Positions 44,378-53,776 of a stretch of 64,000 nt of DNA are shown piece by piece. Positions within the stretch are counted from its first letter, which is position 1, and every line of letters starts with the position of its first letter. The position numbers and the translations under genes were made by a program. Under the pieces are notes generated by a model. That model saw only the letters and a program-made list of their open reading frames with translations. It searched no databases and had not been told where the DNA came from. This DNA is from Deltaproteobacteria bacterium (lineage in GTDB: Bacteria > Myxococcota_A > UBA9160 > SZUA-336): assembly GCA_029261895.1 (NCBI GenBank), contig JAJDAK010000048.1, forward strand, positions 1 through 64,000, read 5' to 3'.

Positions 44378-46831
44378 CTATTCGCCGGTTTCACCAAGGT
44401 TGGAGCCGAGCTCTAGGATTTTCTGACTAACATCACGATACCCAGGGTCTACCGCGGCCACCTTTTTAAAAGCCTCGAAAGCTTCCGCACCTTTGCCAGC
44501 GGCAACGAGGACCTCTGCCAGGTCATAACGCAAGGCAACCGTGCTGTCATCGCTGTCACCACAAACCGCGAGTGCCTCTTCGAGGTGACGCGCAGCCTCC
44601 AACGGCGCACCGAGTTCGACCTTACAGACCGCCATCAGGGAGAGCGCCTCAATTTGCAGTACATCTGCACGCGCCACCAGATCCAGTTGATCCACCGCGT
44701 CCGAATATAATCCCATCTCTTTATAAGCGATCGCAAGATCGTAATGCGCTTGGACTTCATCTTCGCCGATTTGTTCCTGGATACCGCGCTTGAACGCGTG
44801 AAACACCGCTTCAAAACCGCCATCGTGTTGAGCCAGGCTGTCGTCATCTTCCAACTCGAGCTCAGCCGCTAAGTCGAAATCACCCTCATCCGGAGTGGAA
44901 GGGTCTGCATCGGGGATCTCGTCCGTGACTTCCAGCGGCGGCCCAATCTCGAAATCTTCAAGATCCGAATCATCCAAGAGGGGTACGTCCTGAAGCGGCT
45001 CCGCCTCTGTAAATTCCGAGTCATCCGCGTCCATTCCAATGGCCGATGCATCGGCGAGCAGCGGCTCCTCTGGGATTTCGATCTCCGCTGGAGCCGGGAT
45101 TGCAGTGTGTTCCGTCTGCACGTCTTCTGGCGCGCATTCGCGAGCCTTGGCGATCTCACCTAGTCGGAGCAGCGCTTGTGGGTGATGCGGCGCGACTTCA
45201 AGAACCTTTTGATAGGCTCGCTCGGCGTCGTCCAACTCACCCTGTTCCAGTATCGCTTCTGCCGCGTCCAGACTTTCGTTGATACGCGTTGAATCGGCAG
45301 ACCAACTTTGACTGTTCACGTCGCTGGTTTCCTCCGCGAGCTCAGATCCACCCACGGGCAAAGACACTTCGGACGGTTCTGCGGCGAGACTCGGCGCATC
45401 TTTGAGAATCTCGTTCAGATCATCCACATCAAGATCGAGCTCGACTTCGAAATCGTCGTCATCCGTGGAATCTCCGATTGTGGGCGTTGGCGATACGGCA
45501 GCCCGTAGTTCTTCGTGAACCGGAGGGTCAATGGACGCGAATTTCGCGTTGCGATCATGGTCCCCCTCGAGCACAAGCTCTACGTCGGGAAGATCGATCG
45601 CGTCATCCTCGACATCGGCCAAATCGGTATCGAGCTTGGCCGATGAATCTTCCAACTGCGGTGCCGCATCGACATTCTCGATGATACTGTCGACCTCGGC
45701 TTTGAACGCCAATGTTGCCGCATGATTCGGATCACTTTCCAGAATCACTTTTACGCGATGCAGAGCATCTGTACGGTCACCAAATTCGAATACGACCCTC
45801 GCTTCGGCAAGCAGTTCGTCCAATTCTGACTCGGGATTGTCAACCTCAGCTTGTTCCGGCTCTGTTTCGTCAGTAGCGAATTCAAGCGCCGGTTCCGATG
45901 GAGGGGCTTCGTCTTCGAGAATCAAACTCGCCGGGGTCTCGGTCTCACTGTCATCGAAAGATTCGATCGGGACGTAGCGCTGCAAGATTTCCCGTGCACG
46001 ATCCGGATCGCCGCGTCGTTTATAAAGTTCGGCAATCTCACGATACGTTCGCGCTATACCGTCGTTGTCATTGACCGACTCATAGGCAGTAATCAACGCT
46101 TCGCGTACCGAAACATCCTCAGGTAGATCCGAGAGCTTGGTGGTAGCAAAGCGCACCGCCTCTGCCCCCAGTCCCATTTTTACTTTCGCATGAATGAAAG
46201 TTTCGAGCGCTGAAATATGATCAGGGAAAGCCGACAGCGCCTGCTCACAGACGCGACAGAGATCGTCGACATCCCCGCGCTTCTTCACTTCTTCCAGCAG
46301 TGAGCCGTATTCCTCGCGCGCTTCCTGATGTAGATCCTGCCGTACCAGCAAATTGGCAAGACTTAAGCGGTTCGCAACATTTCCAGGATCCAAAGTGGCC
46401 ACACGGCGCAGTAATTCGAAAGCTTCGCGTTTGAGTCCGCCTTCTTCATAGAGCTGAATTGCCGCTTGGAACTCGCGCAGTGCATCAGACATGAGTCCAA
46501 GGCGCTGGAAGAGCTCGCCAAGCCGAACGTGAGCATCGATGTATTCCGAATCGATACGTAGGATTTGTTTGTATATCGCGACCGCTTTCGCGTCAAAACC
46601 GGAATCAGAAAACTGTTCAGCAACGTTCGCATAGGACTCAATCGCCTTGTCGGGTTCGCTGCGTTTAATATGCAAATCGCCGATCTTCAGGCGTGTGTTT
46701 GTATCGCCGGGATCCGCTTTCAGCAGCTTCATGTATTCTTTAAGCGCTTTGTCAAAAGCGCCTTTCTGAATATATTTCTGCGCAGCTTCTTGAGTCTTGC
46801 GTTTGTTCAGCGTCAGCGCCAAGGTTCTCAC
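44378..46831 (-). CDS. Large TPR protein with long acidic linkers
   Basis: An 817-residue soluble protein. The N-terminal 290 residues are about seven TPR units (KRKTQEAAQKYIQKGAFDKAL, LKADPGDTNTRLKIGDLHIK, LRIDSEYIDAHVRLGEL). The middle 300-680 is an Asp/Glu-rich low-complexity linker with a single TPR island near 560. The C-terminus resumes TPRs (VQAHYDLAIAYKEMGLYSDAVDQLDLVAR). It resembles pilus-associated TPR scaffolds such as the FimV-like group. The start is GTG at 46831 without clear ribosome site; TTG at 46822 is a good alternative that matches related N-termini. No signal peptide. Confidence 0.8.
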   Translation of the reverse strand: MRTLALTLNKRKTQEAAQKYIQKGAFDKALKEYMKLLKADPGDTNTRLKIGDLHIKRSEPDKAIESYANVAEQFSDSGFDAKAVAIYKQILRIDSEYIDAHVRLGELFQRLGLMSDALREFQAAIQLYEEGGLKREAFELLRRVATLDPGNVANRLSLANLLVRQDLHQEAREEYGSLLEEVKKRGDVDDLCRVCEQALSAFPDHISALETFIHAKVKMGLGAEAVRFATTKLSDLPEDVSVREALITAYESVNDNDGIARTYREIAELYKRRGDPDRAREILQRYVPIESFDDSETETPASLILEDEAPPSEPALEFATDETEPEQAEVDNPESELDELLAEARVVFEFGDRTDALHRVKVILESDPNHAATLAFKAEVDSIIENVDAAPQLEDSSAKLDTDLADVEDDAIDLPDVELVLEGDHDRNAKFASIDPPVHEELRAAVSPTPTIGDSTDDDDFEVELDLDVDDLNEILKDAPSLAAEPSEVSLPVGGSELAEETSDVNSQSWSADSTRINESLDAAEAILEQGELDDAERAYQKVLEVAPHHPQALLRLGEIAKARECAPEDVQTEHTAIPAPAEIEIPEEPLLADASAIGMDADDSEFTEAEPLQDVPLLDDSDLEDFEIGPPLEVTDEIPDADPSTPDEGDFDLAAELELEDDDSLAQHDGGFEAVFHAFKRGIQEQIGEDEVQAHYDLAIAYKEMGLYSDAVDQLDLVARADVLQIEALSLMAVCKVELGAPLEAARHLEEALAVCGDSDDSTVALRYDLAEVLVAAGKGAEAFEAFKKVAAVDPGYRDVSQKILELGSNLGETGE

Positions 46832-46920
46832 TTCCGAAAGGAGGACCCGAGGAACATGGTTTCAAGTTCCAGACGAGGGGCCCTCACCACAACAAGTATC
46901 GGCGAATCGACGCTGTCTTC

Positions 46921-47673
46921 TTAAAGGAAGTCGACGCGACCCAGCGGATCTTGGTCACGTAGGCGCACACGTCCCTGTGCACAGTTTCTTTCAGCGTCGC
47001 TCAATGAACACCACTGGTACTCATTGTTCACCGCTGATGCAAAAGCGCCGAACAGCGCTTTCTTGAGCAGCTCACGATCAATGCCCATTAATCTCGCTGA
47101 AGGTCCAGGATCCGAGCCTGTCAGCTGTCGATACAACTCGCGGTCTTCACAAAGCCGAATCGACCCGTGCTGGAGCAGACCGTGTCTGCCGCGGCGCTGT
47201 GCGCTTCCCACAAACTTGGTTCCCACGATCGCGATTTCATTTCCAGTCGACCGCGCAAAGCAAAACTCGGCGCGGTCGGCACCGGGCTCCTCTACCGAGG
47301 GTTCCGCATCCAACCCGAACTCGTGAATACCGGATAGCAGAATTTTTTGAATCCAATTGAAAGCCCCGTCGCGTGTCTCCAAAAACCCAGGTGCTTCGGC
47401 AGGCAGCGTGATGGAATACGTCAGATCATCATAATGAAGCACGGACCCGCCGCCCGTTACCCGTCGAACCGCTTCAACACCGAGCTCCAAACAACGACCG
47501 ATCCACTCGGGAACAGGTTGCCGGTAGCCCAAACTCCACGCTGGATGCTCCCAACTATAGAGGCGTAAAGTCGGAACATCGGCCTCGAGATAAAGCGCTT
47601 CATCGACCGCCATATTCCAGGCCGCGGAGCCACTCGCGTCTGAGATAAAACGCCAAGACCGCATGCCGCTCAT
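46921..47673 (-). CDS. Octanoyl/lipoate transferase of the LipM-LplA family
   Basis: A 250-residue protein of the lipoate/biotin ligase fold. RRVTGGGSVLHYDDLTYS, KFVGSAQRRGRHGLLQHGSI (Lys153, His169) and Cys138 in AEFCFARS fit the LipM type of octanoyltransferase, in which that Cys forms the acyl-enzyme. It should load octanoate on a lipoyl domain. An LplA-like role cannot be excluded. Start at 47673 overlaps the aroQ stop by 4 nt. Confidence 0.85.
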   Translation of the reverse strand: MSGMRSWRFISDASGSAAWNMAVDEALYLEADVPTLRLYSWEHPAWSLGYRQPVPEWIGRCLELGVEAVRRVTGGGSVLHYDDLTYSITLPAEAPGFLETRDGAFNWIQKILLSGIHEFGLDAEPSVEEPGADRAEFCFARSTGNEIAIVGTKFVGSAQRRGRHGLLQHGSIRLCEDRELYRQLTGSDPGPSARLMGIDRELLKKALFGAFASAVNNEYQWCSLSDAERNCAQGRVRLRDQDPLGRVDFL

Positions 47674-48101
47674 TTCAGACGTTGCATCAGCGCTTGCAGC
47701 GCAAGTTCATAGCCGGCAGCACCCAGCCCACCGATTTGTCCGATCACGACTCCGGCAAGCATGGATACGTGTCGAAAAGTCTCGCGCGCATAGATATTGG
47801 AAAGGTGTACTTCGATGGTGGGTATTTCACTGGCGGCGATGGCATCGCGCAGTGAAACGCTGGTATGCGTTAGCCCGCCGGGGTTGATCACGATTCCGTT
47901 CACCGCGCCACGTGCCGCATGAATGCGATCGATGAGCGCGCCCTCGTGGTTGGATTGAAACGCCTCGAGCTCGGCCCCTGCCGCGGCTGCGACCTCCACC
48001 AGGCGCGCATTGATCTCGTCCAACGTCTGCGCGCCGTAGATCTCCGGCTCTCGCTGACCGAGCAGATTGAGATTCGGACCATGGAGGACAAGAATCCGCA
48101 T
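47670..48101 (-). CDS. aroQ: Type II 3-dehydroquinate dehydratase
   Basis: A 143-residue dodecamer-forming enzyme that dehydrates 3-dehydroquinate. The active site appears complete: HGPNLNLLG, catalytic Tyr in REPEIYG, SNHEGALIDRIH, INPGGLTHTSVSLRDA with the catalytic His-proximal motif, and EVHLSNIYARETFRH. AAGGAT precedes the ATG. It separates the LipM-like gene from the Roadblock gene. Confidence 0.96.
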   Translation of the reverse strand: MRILVLHGPNLNLLGQREPEIYGAQTLDEINARLVEVAAAAGAELEAFQSNHEGALIDRIHAARGAVNGIVINPGGLTHTSVSLRDAIAASEIPTIEVHLSNIYARETFRHVSMLAGVVIGQIGGLGAAGYELALQALMQRLK

Positions 48102-48122
48102 CTGCGATCCTTGAAGGCGAAG

Positions 48123-48488
48123 TTAGAGTTCTTCCTGCAGCTCCTGCAGGAGGCAGCGCACAAGATAGCGCGCTTTGCCCAGGGTACCCGTCGATTCAAG
48201 CGCGATCACGACAAAGAATTCATCATCGATCTGTCGGAAATACAATTGCTGCGAATCCACGGTGAGGATCAATTCACGCAGGCCATGCCCCTCACCGTAG
48301 ACGGCACCCGAAACCTTTCGTGCTTGCTCGAGCACGCGCTGAAACTCCACCACGACAGTCGCAAGATCCAGGTCGACGCCGTCCCGAATATGTTCGTCGA
48401 CCGCGATACCATCTGACGCCATGACCGCGGCCCCAAGTGCACCCGGTGTTCCATCTACGAGCTTCGCCAAGATTTCCCGAAACGTCAT
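48123..48488 (-). CDS. Roadblock/LC7-domain protein
   Basis: A 121-residue protein with a single Roadblock/LC7 domain: EILAKLVDGTPGALGAAVMASDGIAV, VVEFQRVLEQARKVS, LRELILTVDSQQLYFRQIDDEFFVVIAL and a C-terminal helix. Members include MglB, the GAP for the polarity GTPase MglA in myxobacteria. No MglA is seen nearby. Its ATG overlaps the stop of the TPR gene (ATGA), which suggests complex formation with that protein. Confidence 0.85.
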   Translation of the reverse strand: MTFREILAKLVDGTPGALGAAVMASDGIAVDEHIRDGVDLDLATVVVEFQRVLEQARKVSGAVYGEGHGLRELILTVDSQQLYFRQIDDEFFVVIALESTGTLGKARYLVRCLLQELQEEL

Positions 48489-49015
48489 GCGTAGAGCCCT
48501 CCCCGATTATGGCGCTTGACTCGATCGAGAAACGCCTCGAGCGCGACGATCTGCTGCGTCGCGGTTTCTGCAACCTCGTGTGTCGGAGCACGCTCGGATT
48601 CGGTCTCCAAACGTGCTTGTACCGCAAGCGCGCGATCATCGTTCGCGTTGCGGCGTAGAACTTCTGCAGCTACCTGCAGTGCGCGGCCTCGATGACCTTG
48701 CTGCTCGAGCAATTCAGCCATGGTCGACGTTGCGACGGGAATCTCTTCAACCGCATCAACGATCATGGCTGAATCATCCTCAAGCTCAGGAGCCAGACGA
48801 TCGTGCAACTGACCGAGCTTCTCGACAATCGGCTGCGGCAAATCGTTTTCGCCGGCGGCTTCTAATAGCTTGCCGACCACAGCGAATACAGTTCCGAGGT
48901 CGGCTTCAGCGTGGACCGCGCGTTCGATGCAGAGCAACGCATCATCGTATTCACCGAGTTCCCAATGACCCTCCGCCAACTCGATACGGAGCTCTAGGTT
49001 CGATTTGCTCGTCAT
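48485..49015 (-). CDS. Small TPR-like protein paired with the Roadblock gene
   Basis: A 176-residue helical protein. NLELRIELAEGHWELGEYDDALLCIERA is a TPR, and a second TPR-like helix pair is near residues 100-135 (MAELLEQQGHRGRALQVAAEVLRRN). The middle is acidic. Coupled by ATGA to aroB upstream and to the Roadblock gene downstream. No signal peptide. Function unknown. Confidence 0.7.
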   Translation of the reverse strand: MTSKSNLELRIELAEGHWELGEYDDALLCIERAVHAEADLGTVFAVVGKLLEAAGENDLPQPIVEKLGQLHDRLAPELEDDSAMIVDAVEEIPVATSTMAELLEQQGHRGRALQVAAEVLRRNANDDRALAVQARLETESERAPTHEVAETATQQIVALEAFLDRVKRHNRGGLYA

Positions 49016-50088
49016 AGTCCCTCCGCGAGAATTTCTTCCGGCGTCAACGGGGTCACTTCCGCCTTCCCAAGGCTACGTAAAACTACAAAGCGCACTTTCT
49101 CATCTCGGACCTTCTTATCGACCGCCAATGCGTCGAGGTAAGCCTTGCGCTGCTTGTCCCAATCCGGCGGTTCCGTCGGGAGTCCAATTCGGATCAACAG
49201 TGAACGAATCCGCTCTGCAGTGCCTCCCGGCGCCAAACCGAGCCGCTCGGACAGTCGAGCGGCGAACACCATACCCATGGAGACACCCTCACCGTGCCGA
49301 ACCTTACGATAGTCGGCAACGCTTTCAATCGCGTGTCCCACCGTGTGCCCAAAGTTCAGCAATGAGCGTAAGCCGGCTTCGCGCTCATCCAGACCAACCA
49401 CTTCCGCCTTGATCGCACACGCTCGCGTGATCGCATGAGTCAACGCGTCGCGATCCAGTGCCATCGCCGATTTAACGTTCTCCTCGAGCCACTCGAAGAA
49501 CGCCGCATCCCAAATCGCCGCGACCTTGACCACTTCCGCCATGCCACAACGGCGTTCGCGCAGCGGCAAGGTGGCCAGTACGTCGGGATCAATCCACACG
49601 AGTCGAGGCTGATAGAAAGTACCGATCAGGTTCTTGCCCCGCGCGTGATTGACGGCGTTCTTTCCGCCTACACTTGCATCCACTTGTGCGAGCAGTGAAG
49701 TCGGGACCTGAACCAGCGATATGCCGCGCAGAAACGTCGATGCAATGAATCCCGTCAGGTCGCCGGTCGCACCGCCCCCGAGTCCAACGAGCACGGTCTG
49801 ACGATCCGCGCCGAGCTCGAGCAGTTCATCGTAGACGCGACCCGCAACGCGCAGCGTCTTGGCACGATCACGTTCCGGCACGTCGATGCGAGAGTGCTCC
49901 AGGTGAAGCCGCGCGAGACCGGTCGCAACCGCTCCGTAGTGCATCTCACCGATCTTCGGCGTGGTAATGACCACCACCCGTGGCTGATCGAACTCCTTGG
50001 AGATCGCCTCGCCCAAATCACCTAGCGATCCAGGTTGAATCCGGATCGGGTGGCTACGGTCGCCAAGCATGACTTGAATCGTGGTCAT
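49012..50088 (-). CDS. aroB: 3-dehydroquinate synthase
   Basis: A 358-residue NAD- and zinc-dependent enzyme converting DAHP to dehydroquinate. GLGGGATGDLTGFIASTFLRGISLVQVPTSLLAQVDASVGGK is intact across its motifs, as are GTFYQPRLVWIDPDVL, RRCGMAEVVK and the metal ligand SLLNFGHTVGHAIE. Coupled to aroK by ATGA. Confidence 0.97.
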   Translation of the reverse strand: MTTIQVMLGDRSHPIRIQPGSLGDLGEAISKEFDQPRVVVITTPKIGEMHYGAVATGLARLHLEHSRIDVPERDRAKTLRVAGRVYDELLELGADRQTVLVGLGGGATGDLTGFIASTFLRGISLVQVPTSLLAQVDASVGGKNAVNHARGKNLIGTFYQPRLVWIDPDVLATLPLRERRCGMAEVVKVAAIWDAAFFEWLEENVKSAMALDRDALTHAITRACAIKAEVVGLDEREAGLRSLLNFGHTVGHAIESVADYRKVRHGEGVSMGMVFAARLSERLGLAPGGTAERIRSLLIRIGLPTEPPDWDKQRKAYLDALAVDKKVRDEKVRFVVLRSLGKAEVTPLTPEEILAEGL

Positions 50089-50627
50089 AGATTCGGGCTC
50101 GCGGGTTCACGCATCAGTTTGAGTATCTCATCACAGATTTCGTCTATCATCCTGTTATCTGTGAGAATTCGATGATCTGCTTCCAAATAGAACCGGCTTC
50201 GTTCATCGATCAACTCACGAATCCTCGCGAGCCTAGACGTTGAGTCCGCCGGAAGCAATGGACGATCGTGCTTATTTTGAAGCCGCGCGGCCAGAGTTTC
50301 GGCATCGGCATCGAGCCAAAACCATCGCCCCCGCCCTTTAAGCAGCGCGCGATTCTGCTCAAGAAGTACAGCACCGCCACCGAACGACACCACGGTGCGT
50401 TGCAGCGGAAGGGAGCACAGCACCCGATGCTCTCGCTCGCGGAAGGCGGCTTCGCCCTCTGCCGCGAAGAGATCCGCGACCGTGGACCCGGTTTCGCGCT
50501 CGATCTGTGAATCGGTATCGACCCATTCCCAATCGAGCCGCTCGGCGAGGCGGGCACCGACTCGACTTTTGCCGGAGCCCATCATCCCGCAGAGCCATAC
50601 CGAACGCTCTGTCGCATCGCTTCCCAT
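50085..50627 (-). CDS. aroK: Shikimate kinase
   Basis: A 180-residue P-loop kinase. Walker A GMMGSGKS (14-21), the substrate Asp/Arg regions DTDSQIERE and FREREHRVL, and GGGAVL are present, with LID residues near KHDRPLLP. It phosphorylates shikimate. It follows pilQ by 22 bp, in the pilQ-aroK-aroB order conserved among Proteobacteria. Confidence 0.95.
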   Translation of the reverse strand: MGSDATERSVWLCGMMGSGKSRVGARLAERLDWEWVDTDSQIERETGSTVADLFAAEGEAAFREREHRVLCSLPLQRTVVSFGGGAVLLEQNRALLKGRGRWFWLDADAETLAARLQNKHDRPLLPADSTSRLARIRELIDERSRFYLEADHRILTDNRMIDEICDEILKLMREPASPNL

Positions 50628-50649
50628 GACCGGAGGGTAGCAAAGGCAA

Positions 50650-53600
50650 CTAGAGGTCGGAGGATGGCCCCTGAACGATACGTGGCGTCACGAACATCAG
50701 CAGCTCCCGACGCTCATCCGCCATCGTTGAGTTGCGAAACACGGTTCCCAAGATGGGTATGTCGGCCAGGAAAGGCAGCTTGGATTTTTGCGTGCCGCTA
50801 TCCACAACGAAAATGCCACCCAGCACCATGGTCTCGCCGTCACGCACGAGCGCTTCGGTCTCCGCTTCGTTCTTCGAGATACCCACCACATCGCCGCTCG
50901 CGGTTGAGAGCTGCGGCGCGTTTCTCGACACTTTGATCTTCATGATGATGGAACGATCCGCGGTGATATGCGGCGTGACTTTGAGTTCAAGCACGGCATC
51001 CACAAAGCTGGTCGTTACCGTGTCGCGGGTGATCTCGGTAAACTTCACCGCGACACCTTGCTTGATAATCGCTTCCCGGTTGTCCAACGTCACGACGCGC
51101 GGAGAGGAAATCACTTTACCCTTGTTGTTGGTCTCCGCGGCTTGCAGCTGCAGATCGAGCAAAACGTTTTGGTCGAAGGCCAAGAAACCCAAGTTCATGA
51201 TTCCGTTCAACACACCAGCAACTGGATTCGAGGACGTAAAGTTGCTTGCTTGTGGGCTTCCCGTGAGAACGCTGTCGAGCGTACCATCGCCCAATTGCAA
51301 GTCCTCGCCGCCCGCAGTGCGAACATTGCCCGTATCTGAGGTTGTCGGGTTATAGCCTACACCCCAAACAAGACCGAGCGAGCGTGAGAAGTTCAAACTG
51401 GCTTCCACGATCTTCGCTTCGATCAGCACCTGTGGAGTCTGCGTATCAATCGCTTTCACCAACGCGGTGGCTTCCTGGATTACCGAAGGAATGTCCTTGA
51501 TGATCACCGTGTTAGTGCGCTCATCCACGTTGACGGTGCCGCGCGAGGAGAGCAGTCGTGAGACGAGCTCCTTGATCTCCGTCACACTCGCGTAGTTGAC
51601 CGGCTGCAACTTCACAACCAGGTCCTCTAACTTCTCTCGCGCACGTCGATCCTGAAGCCGCGCTTCGCGCTCGAGCTTCAATGTTTCGATCGGTGCGATA
51701 CGCAATACGCTGCCCACGCGCTCAAAGCCGAGGCCCTTGGTCAAGAGAATGACGTCCATCGCCTGATCCCACGGCACGTCGACCAAACGAATGGTCACCT
51801 GGCCCTCAACTTCTTCGCCTGCGATGATGTTGAGGTCAGAAACTTCCGCGATCAGACGCAGGATGTTTCCGATATCCGCATCTTTAAAATCGAGCGAAAT
51901 GCGTCGCCCGCCGTATGCTTTTTCTTCGTTGAAGCCGCCTTCCTGAAGAATGTCGACCGAGGCGGGGTCTGCAGGACCGTTGTAGAAAGGGTCGCTTTCA
52001 TCAATCGCATTTGGGATCGATGCGGGGACGCCCGTCAGCGGGGTCATCGCCGTCGATGTCGAGCCTGGAAGGGTATCGGCTGCGGAATCAGTAGTTGGCG
52101 CCATGGGTGCCAAAGGCTCAGGGGAACCCGGTTCAAGCGCTTCTCCGAGGGCAGGTTCCACACTCGGCTCAGCCTGGCTCACCTCGCGCATAAACTCAAT
52201 CTGCACGCGATCGCCATCCCAACTCAGCTGCGGCTTCATGCCAGGCGAACGCTTCAACACCACACGGACACGATCGTCGGTCACATCGGGTGTTTGGAAG
52301 ACCGAGAACATTTCAACCGGACCACCGAATTCCTTCGTATCCACCCGGCGCTCAGTCTCTTCGGCGATCGACGTATTGAAAATCTCGACGATCGCGGTAG
52401 CGGCATCAGGCTCCACAAGCTGAGCTTTCGCCGCATGATCCAGTTCGATCACCACGCGGTCCATTCCCGGTAGCGATTCAAAGTGAACACTCCGAACCTG
52501 CGCTGGGCCTAAGTCTTCCGATGCTTCGGCCACGTTTTCCACCGTAGCTTCAAACTCTGTTGGCTGCGCGAGCTCGGCGCTTTCCGTATCCAATTCGACC
52601 TGCGCAACTTCCACCAGCGGTTCGGTGGATTCGAATTCAGCTTCATCGGGAAGCATATTGTCATCATCCACGAATTCAGCAGGCGCCGCGGGCACGCTTT
52701 CGTTCTCGGTAACCTCTGGCTCATCCGCGGTCAGCTCCGCGGAGTCGAGTATAATTTTCACACCTTGGTCCGCAGGCTCCAAGCGATAGGCTGTGATCGG
52801 TCCGCGTAGATCAAGCACCACGCGCACCTTGTCCGCATGAGCTCCCACCCGGACCTGCTCCACCACGCCCTCTTCAACATTGAACTTCGCTGGCTTCGCA
52901 ACACTTCTTGCGCCCCAGAAATCAATGACGACACGAGCAGGATTTTCGAGCTCAAACGAATCAACGTTGTCGATCGGACCATCAGCCGCGATTACCACGT
53001 TGTTACCCTCGGTCGTAATATTCACGATCTGGCTGGTCGGTGTCTTCTCTACGGGTTCAGGATCCGGCGCTTGTAGCGCCTCGGGTTCAACCGGCGTTTC
53101 AACCAACGCTTCTTCGTCTACAGCGATCGCCTCAGTTACCGGCTCCTCGACGGGAGCAGCTTCTACTTCAGCTGCGACCTCGGGCTCGGCTTCTTCCGTA
53201 ACAGTTTCTTCAACCACGGCATCTTCAACCATCGCTTCTTCGGGCGGCATCGACGCTTCCGCGGCGACTTCTTCTTCCACGATGGATACATCTGCCGAAG
53301 CCGGAACTTCCTCAGTCATTGCCTCAGGCGCGGTCGCTACTTCAGAACTCGCGCCATTCATCATCAGCACTACAGCGAGCTCATCACCCTCCGGTAGTAA
53401 CTCGTACTCCGCGACCCCCTTCAGGCTCACCGATATTCGAGCCATACTGGGAGACACGCGCGGATCACCAAACGTCGAAAGCGTGACGGACTCGACCAAG
53501 TCGTTTCCAATATGGATCGGCGTTTCGATGCCATCAAACATCACGTCCGGCAACTCGATGATCAATCGCGGCGGATCCTCGCGCATGAATGCCGTGTACA

Positions 53601-53772
53601 TCGGGTCTTCGGCGCCACGCAGAATAATTCTGGTCGCGCCGTTTTGCTCTTGTACATCTATCTCAGAAATCGTCTTCGCTTTTCCAGCAAATAGATCGCT
53701 GACAGGCAGGAATGCGGCGAGCGTTATCCCCACTACGAGTATCGTTGCTTTCCAGCTCAAGGAGTTTTTCAT
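50650..53772 (-). CDS. pilQ: Type IV pilus secretin PilQ with three AMIN domains
   Basis: A 1040-residue outer-membrane secretin. A signal peptide precedes three AMIN domains (about 36-138, 247-343, 424-527) that bind peptidoglycan, separated by acidic Glu/Val/Ala-rich linkers (140-246 is the longest). A secretin N-terminal domain follows (SLDFKDADIGNILRLIAEVS), then the secretin core ending VLGGIFVV and LFRNSTM-like VFRNSTMADERRELLMFVTP. The start at 53772 matches the signal peptide, but GGAGG touches the ATG, so an ATG 15 nt upstream is possible. The gateway for the pilus. Confidence 0.95.
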   Translation of the reverse strand: MKNSLSWKATILVVGITLAAFLPVSDLFAGKAKTISEIDVQEQNGATRIILRGAEDPMYTAFMREDPPRLIIELPDVMFDGIETPIHIGNDLVESVTLSTFGDPRVSPSMARISVSLKGVAEYELLPEGDELAVVLMMNGASSEVATAPEAMTEEVPASADVSIVEEEVAAEASMPPEEAMVEDAVVEETVTEEAEPEVAAEVEAAPVEEPVTEAIAVDEEALVETPVEPEALQAPDPEPVEKTPTSQIVNITTEGNNVVIAADGPIDNVDSFELENPARVVIDFWGARSVAKPAKFNVEEGVVEQVRVGAHADKVRVVLDLRGPITAYRLEPADQGVKIILDSAELTADEPEVTENESVPAAPAEFVDDDNMLPDEAEFESTEPLVEVAQVELDTESAELAQPTEFEATVENVAEASEDLGPAQVRSVHFESLPGMDRVVIELDHAAKAQLVEPDAATAIVEIFNTSIAEETERRVDTKEFGGPVEMFSVFQTPDVTDDRVRVVLKRSPGMKPQLSWDGDRVQIEFMREVSQAEPSVEPALGEALEPGSPEPLAPMAPTTDSAADTLPGSTSTAMTPLTGVPASIPNAIDESDPFYNGPADPASVDILQEGGFNEEKAYGGRRISLDFKDADIGNILRLIAEVSDLNIIAGEEVEGQVTIRLVDVPWDQAMDVILLTKGLGFERVGSVLRIAPIETLKLEREARLQDRRAREKLEDLVVKLQPVNYASVTEIKELVSRLLSSRGTVNVDERTNTVIIKDIPSVIQEATALVKAIDTQTPQVLIEAKIVEASLNFSRSLGLVWGVGYNPTTSDTGNVRTAGGEDLQLGDGTLDSVLTGSPQASNFTSSNPVAGVLNGIMNLGFLAFDQNVLLDLQLQAAETNNKGKVISSPRVVTLDNREAIIKQGVAVKFTEITRDTVTTSFVDAVLELKVTPHITADRSIIMKIKVSRNAPQLSTASGDVVGISKNEAETEALVRDGETMVLGGIFVVDSGTQKSKLPFLADIPILGTVFRNSTMADERRELLMFVTPRIVQGPSSDL

Positions 53773-53776
53773 CCTC

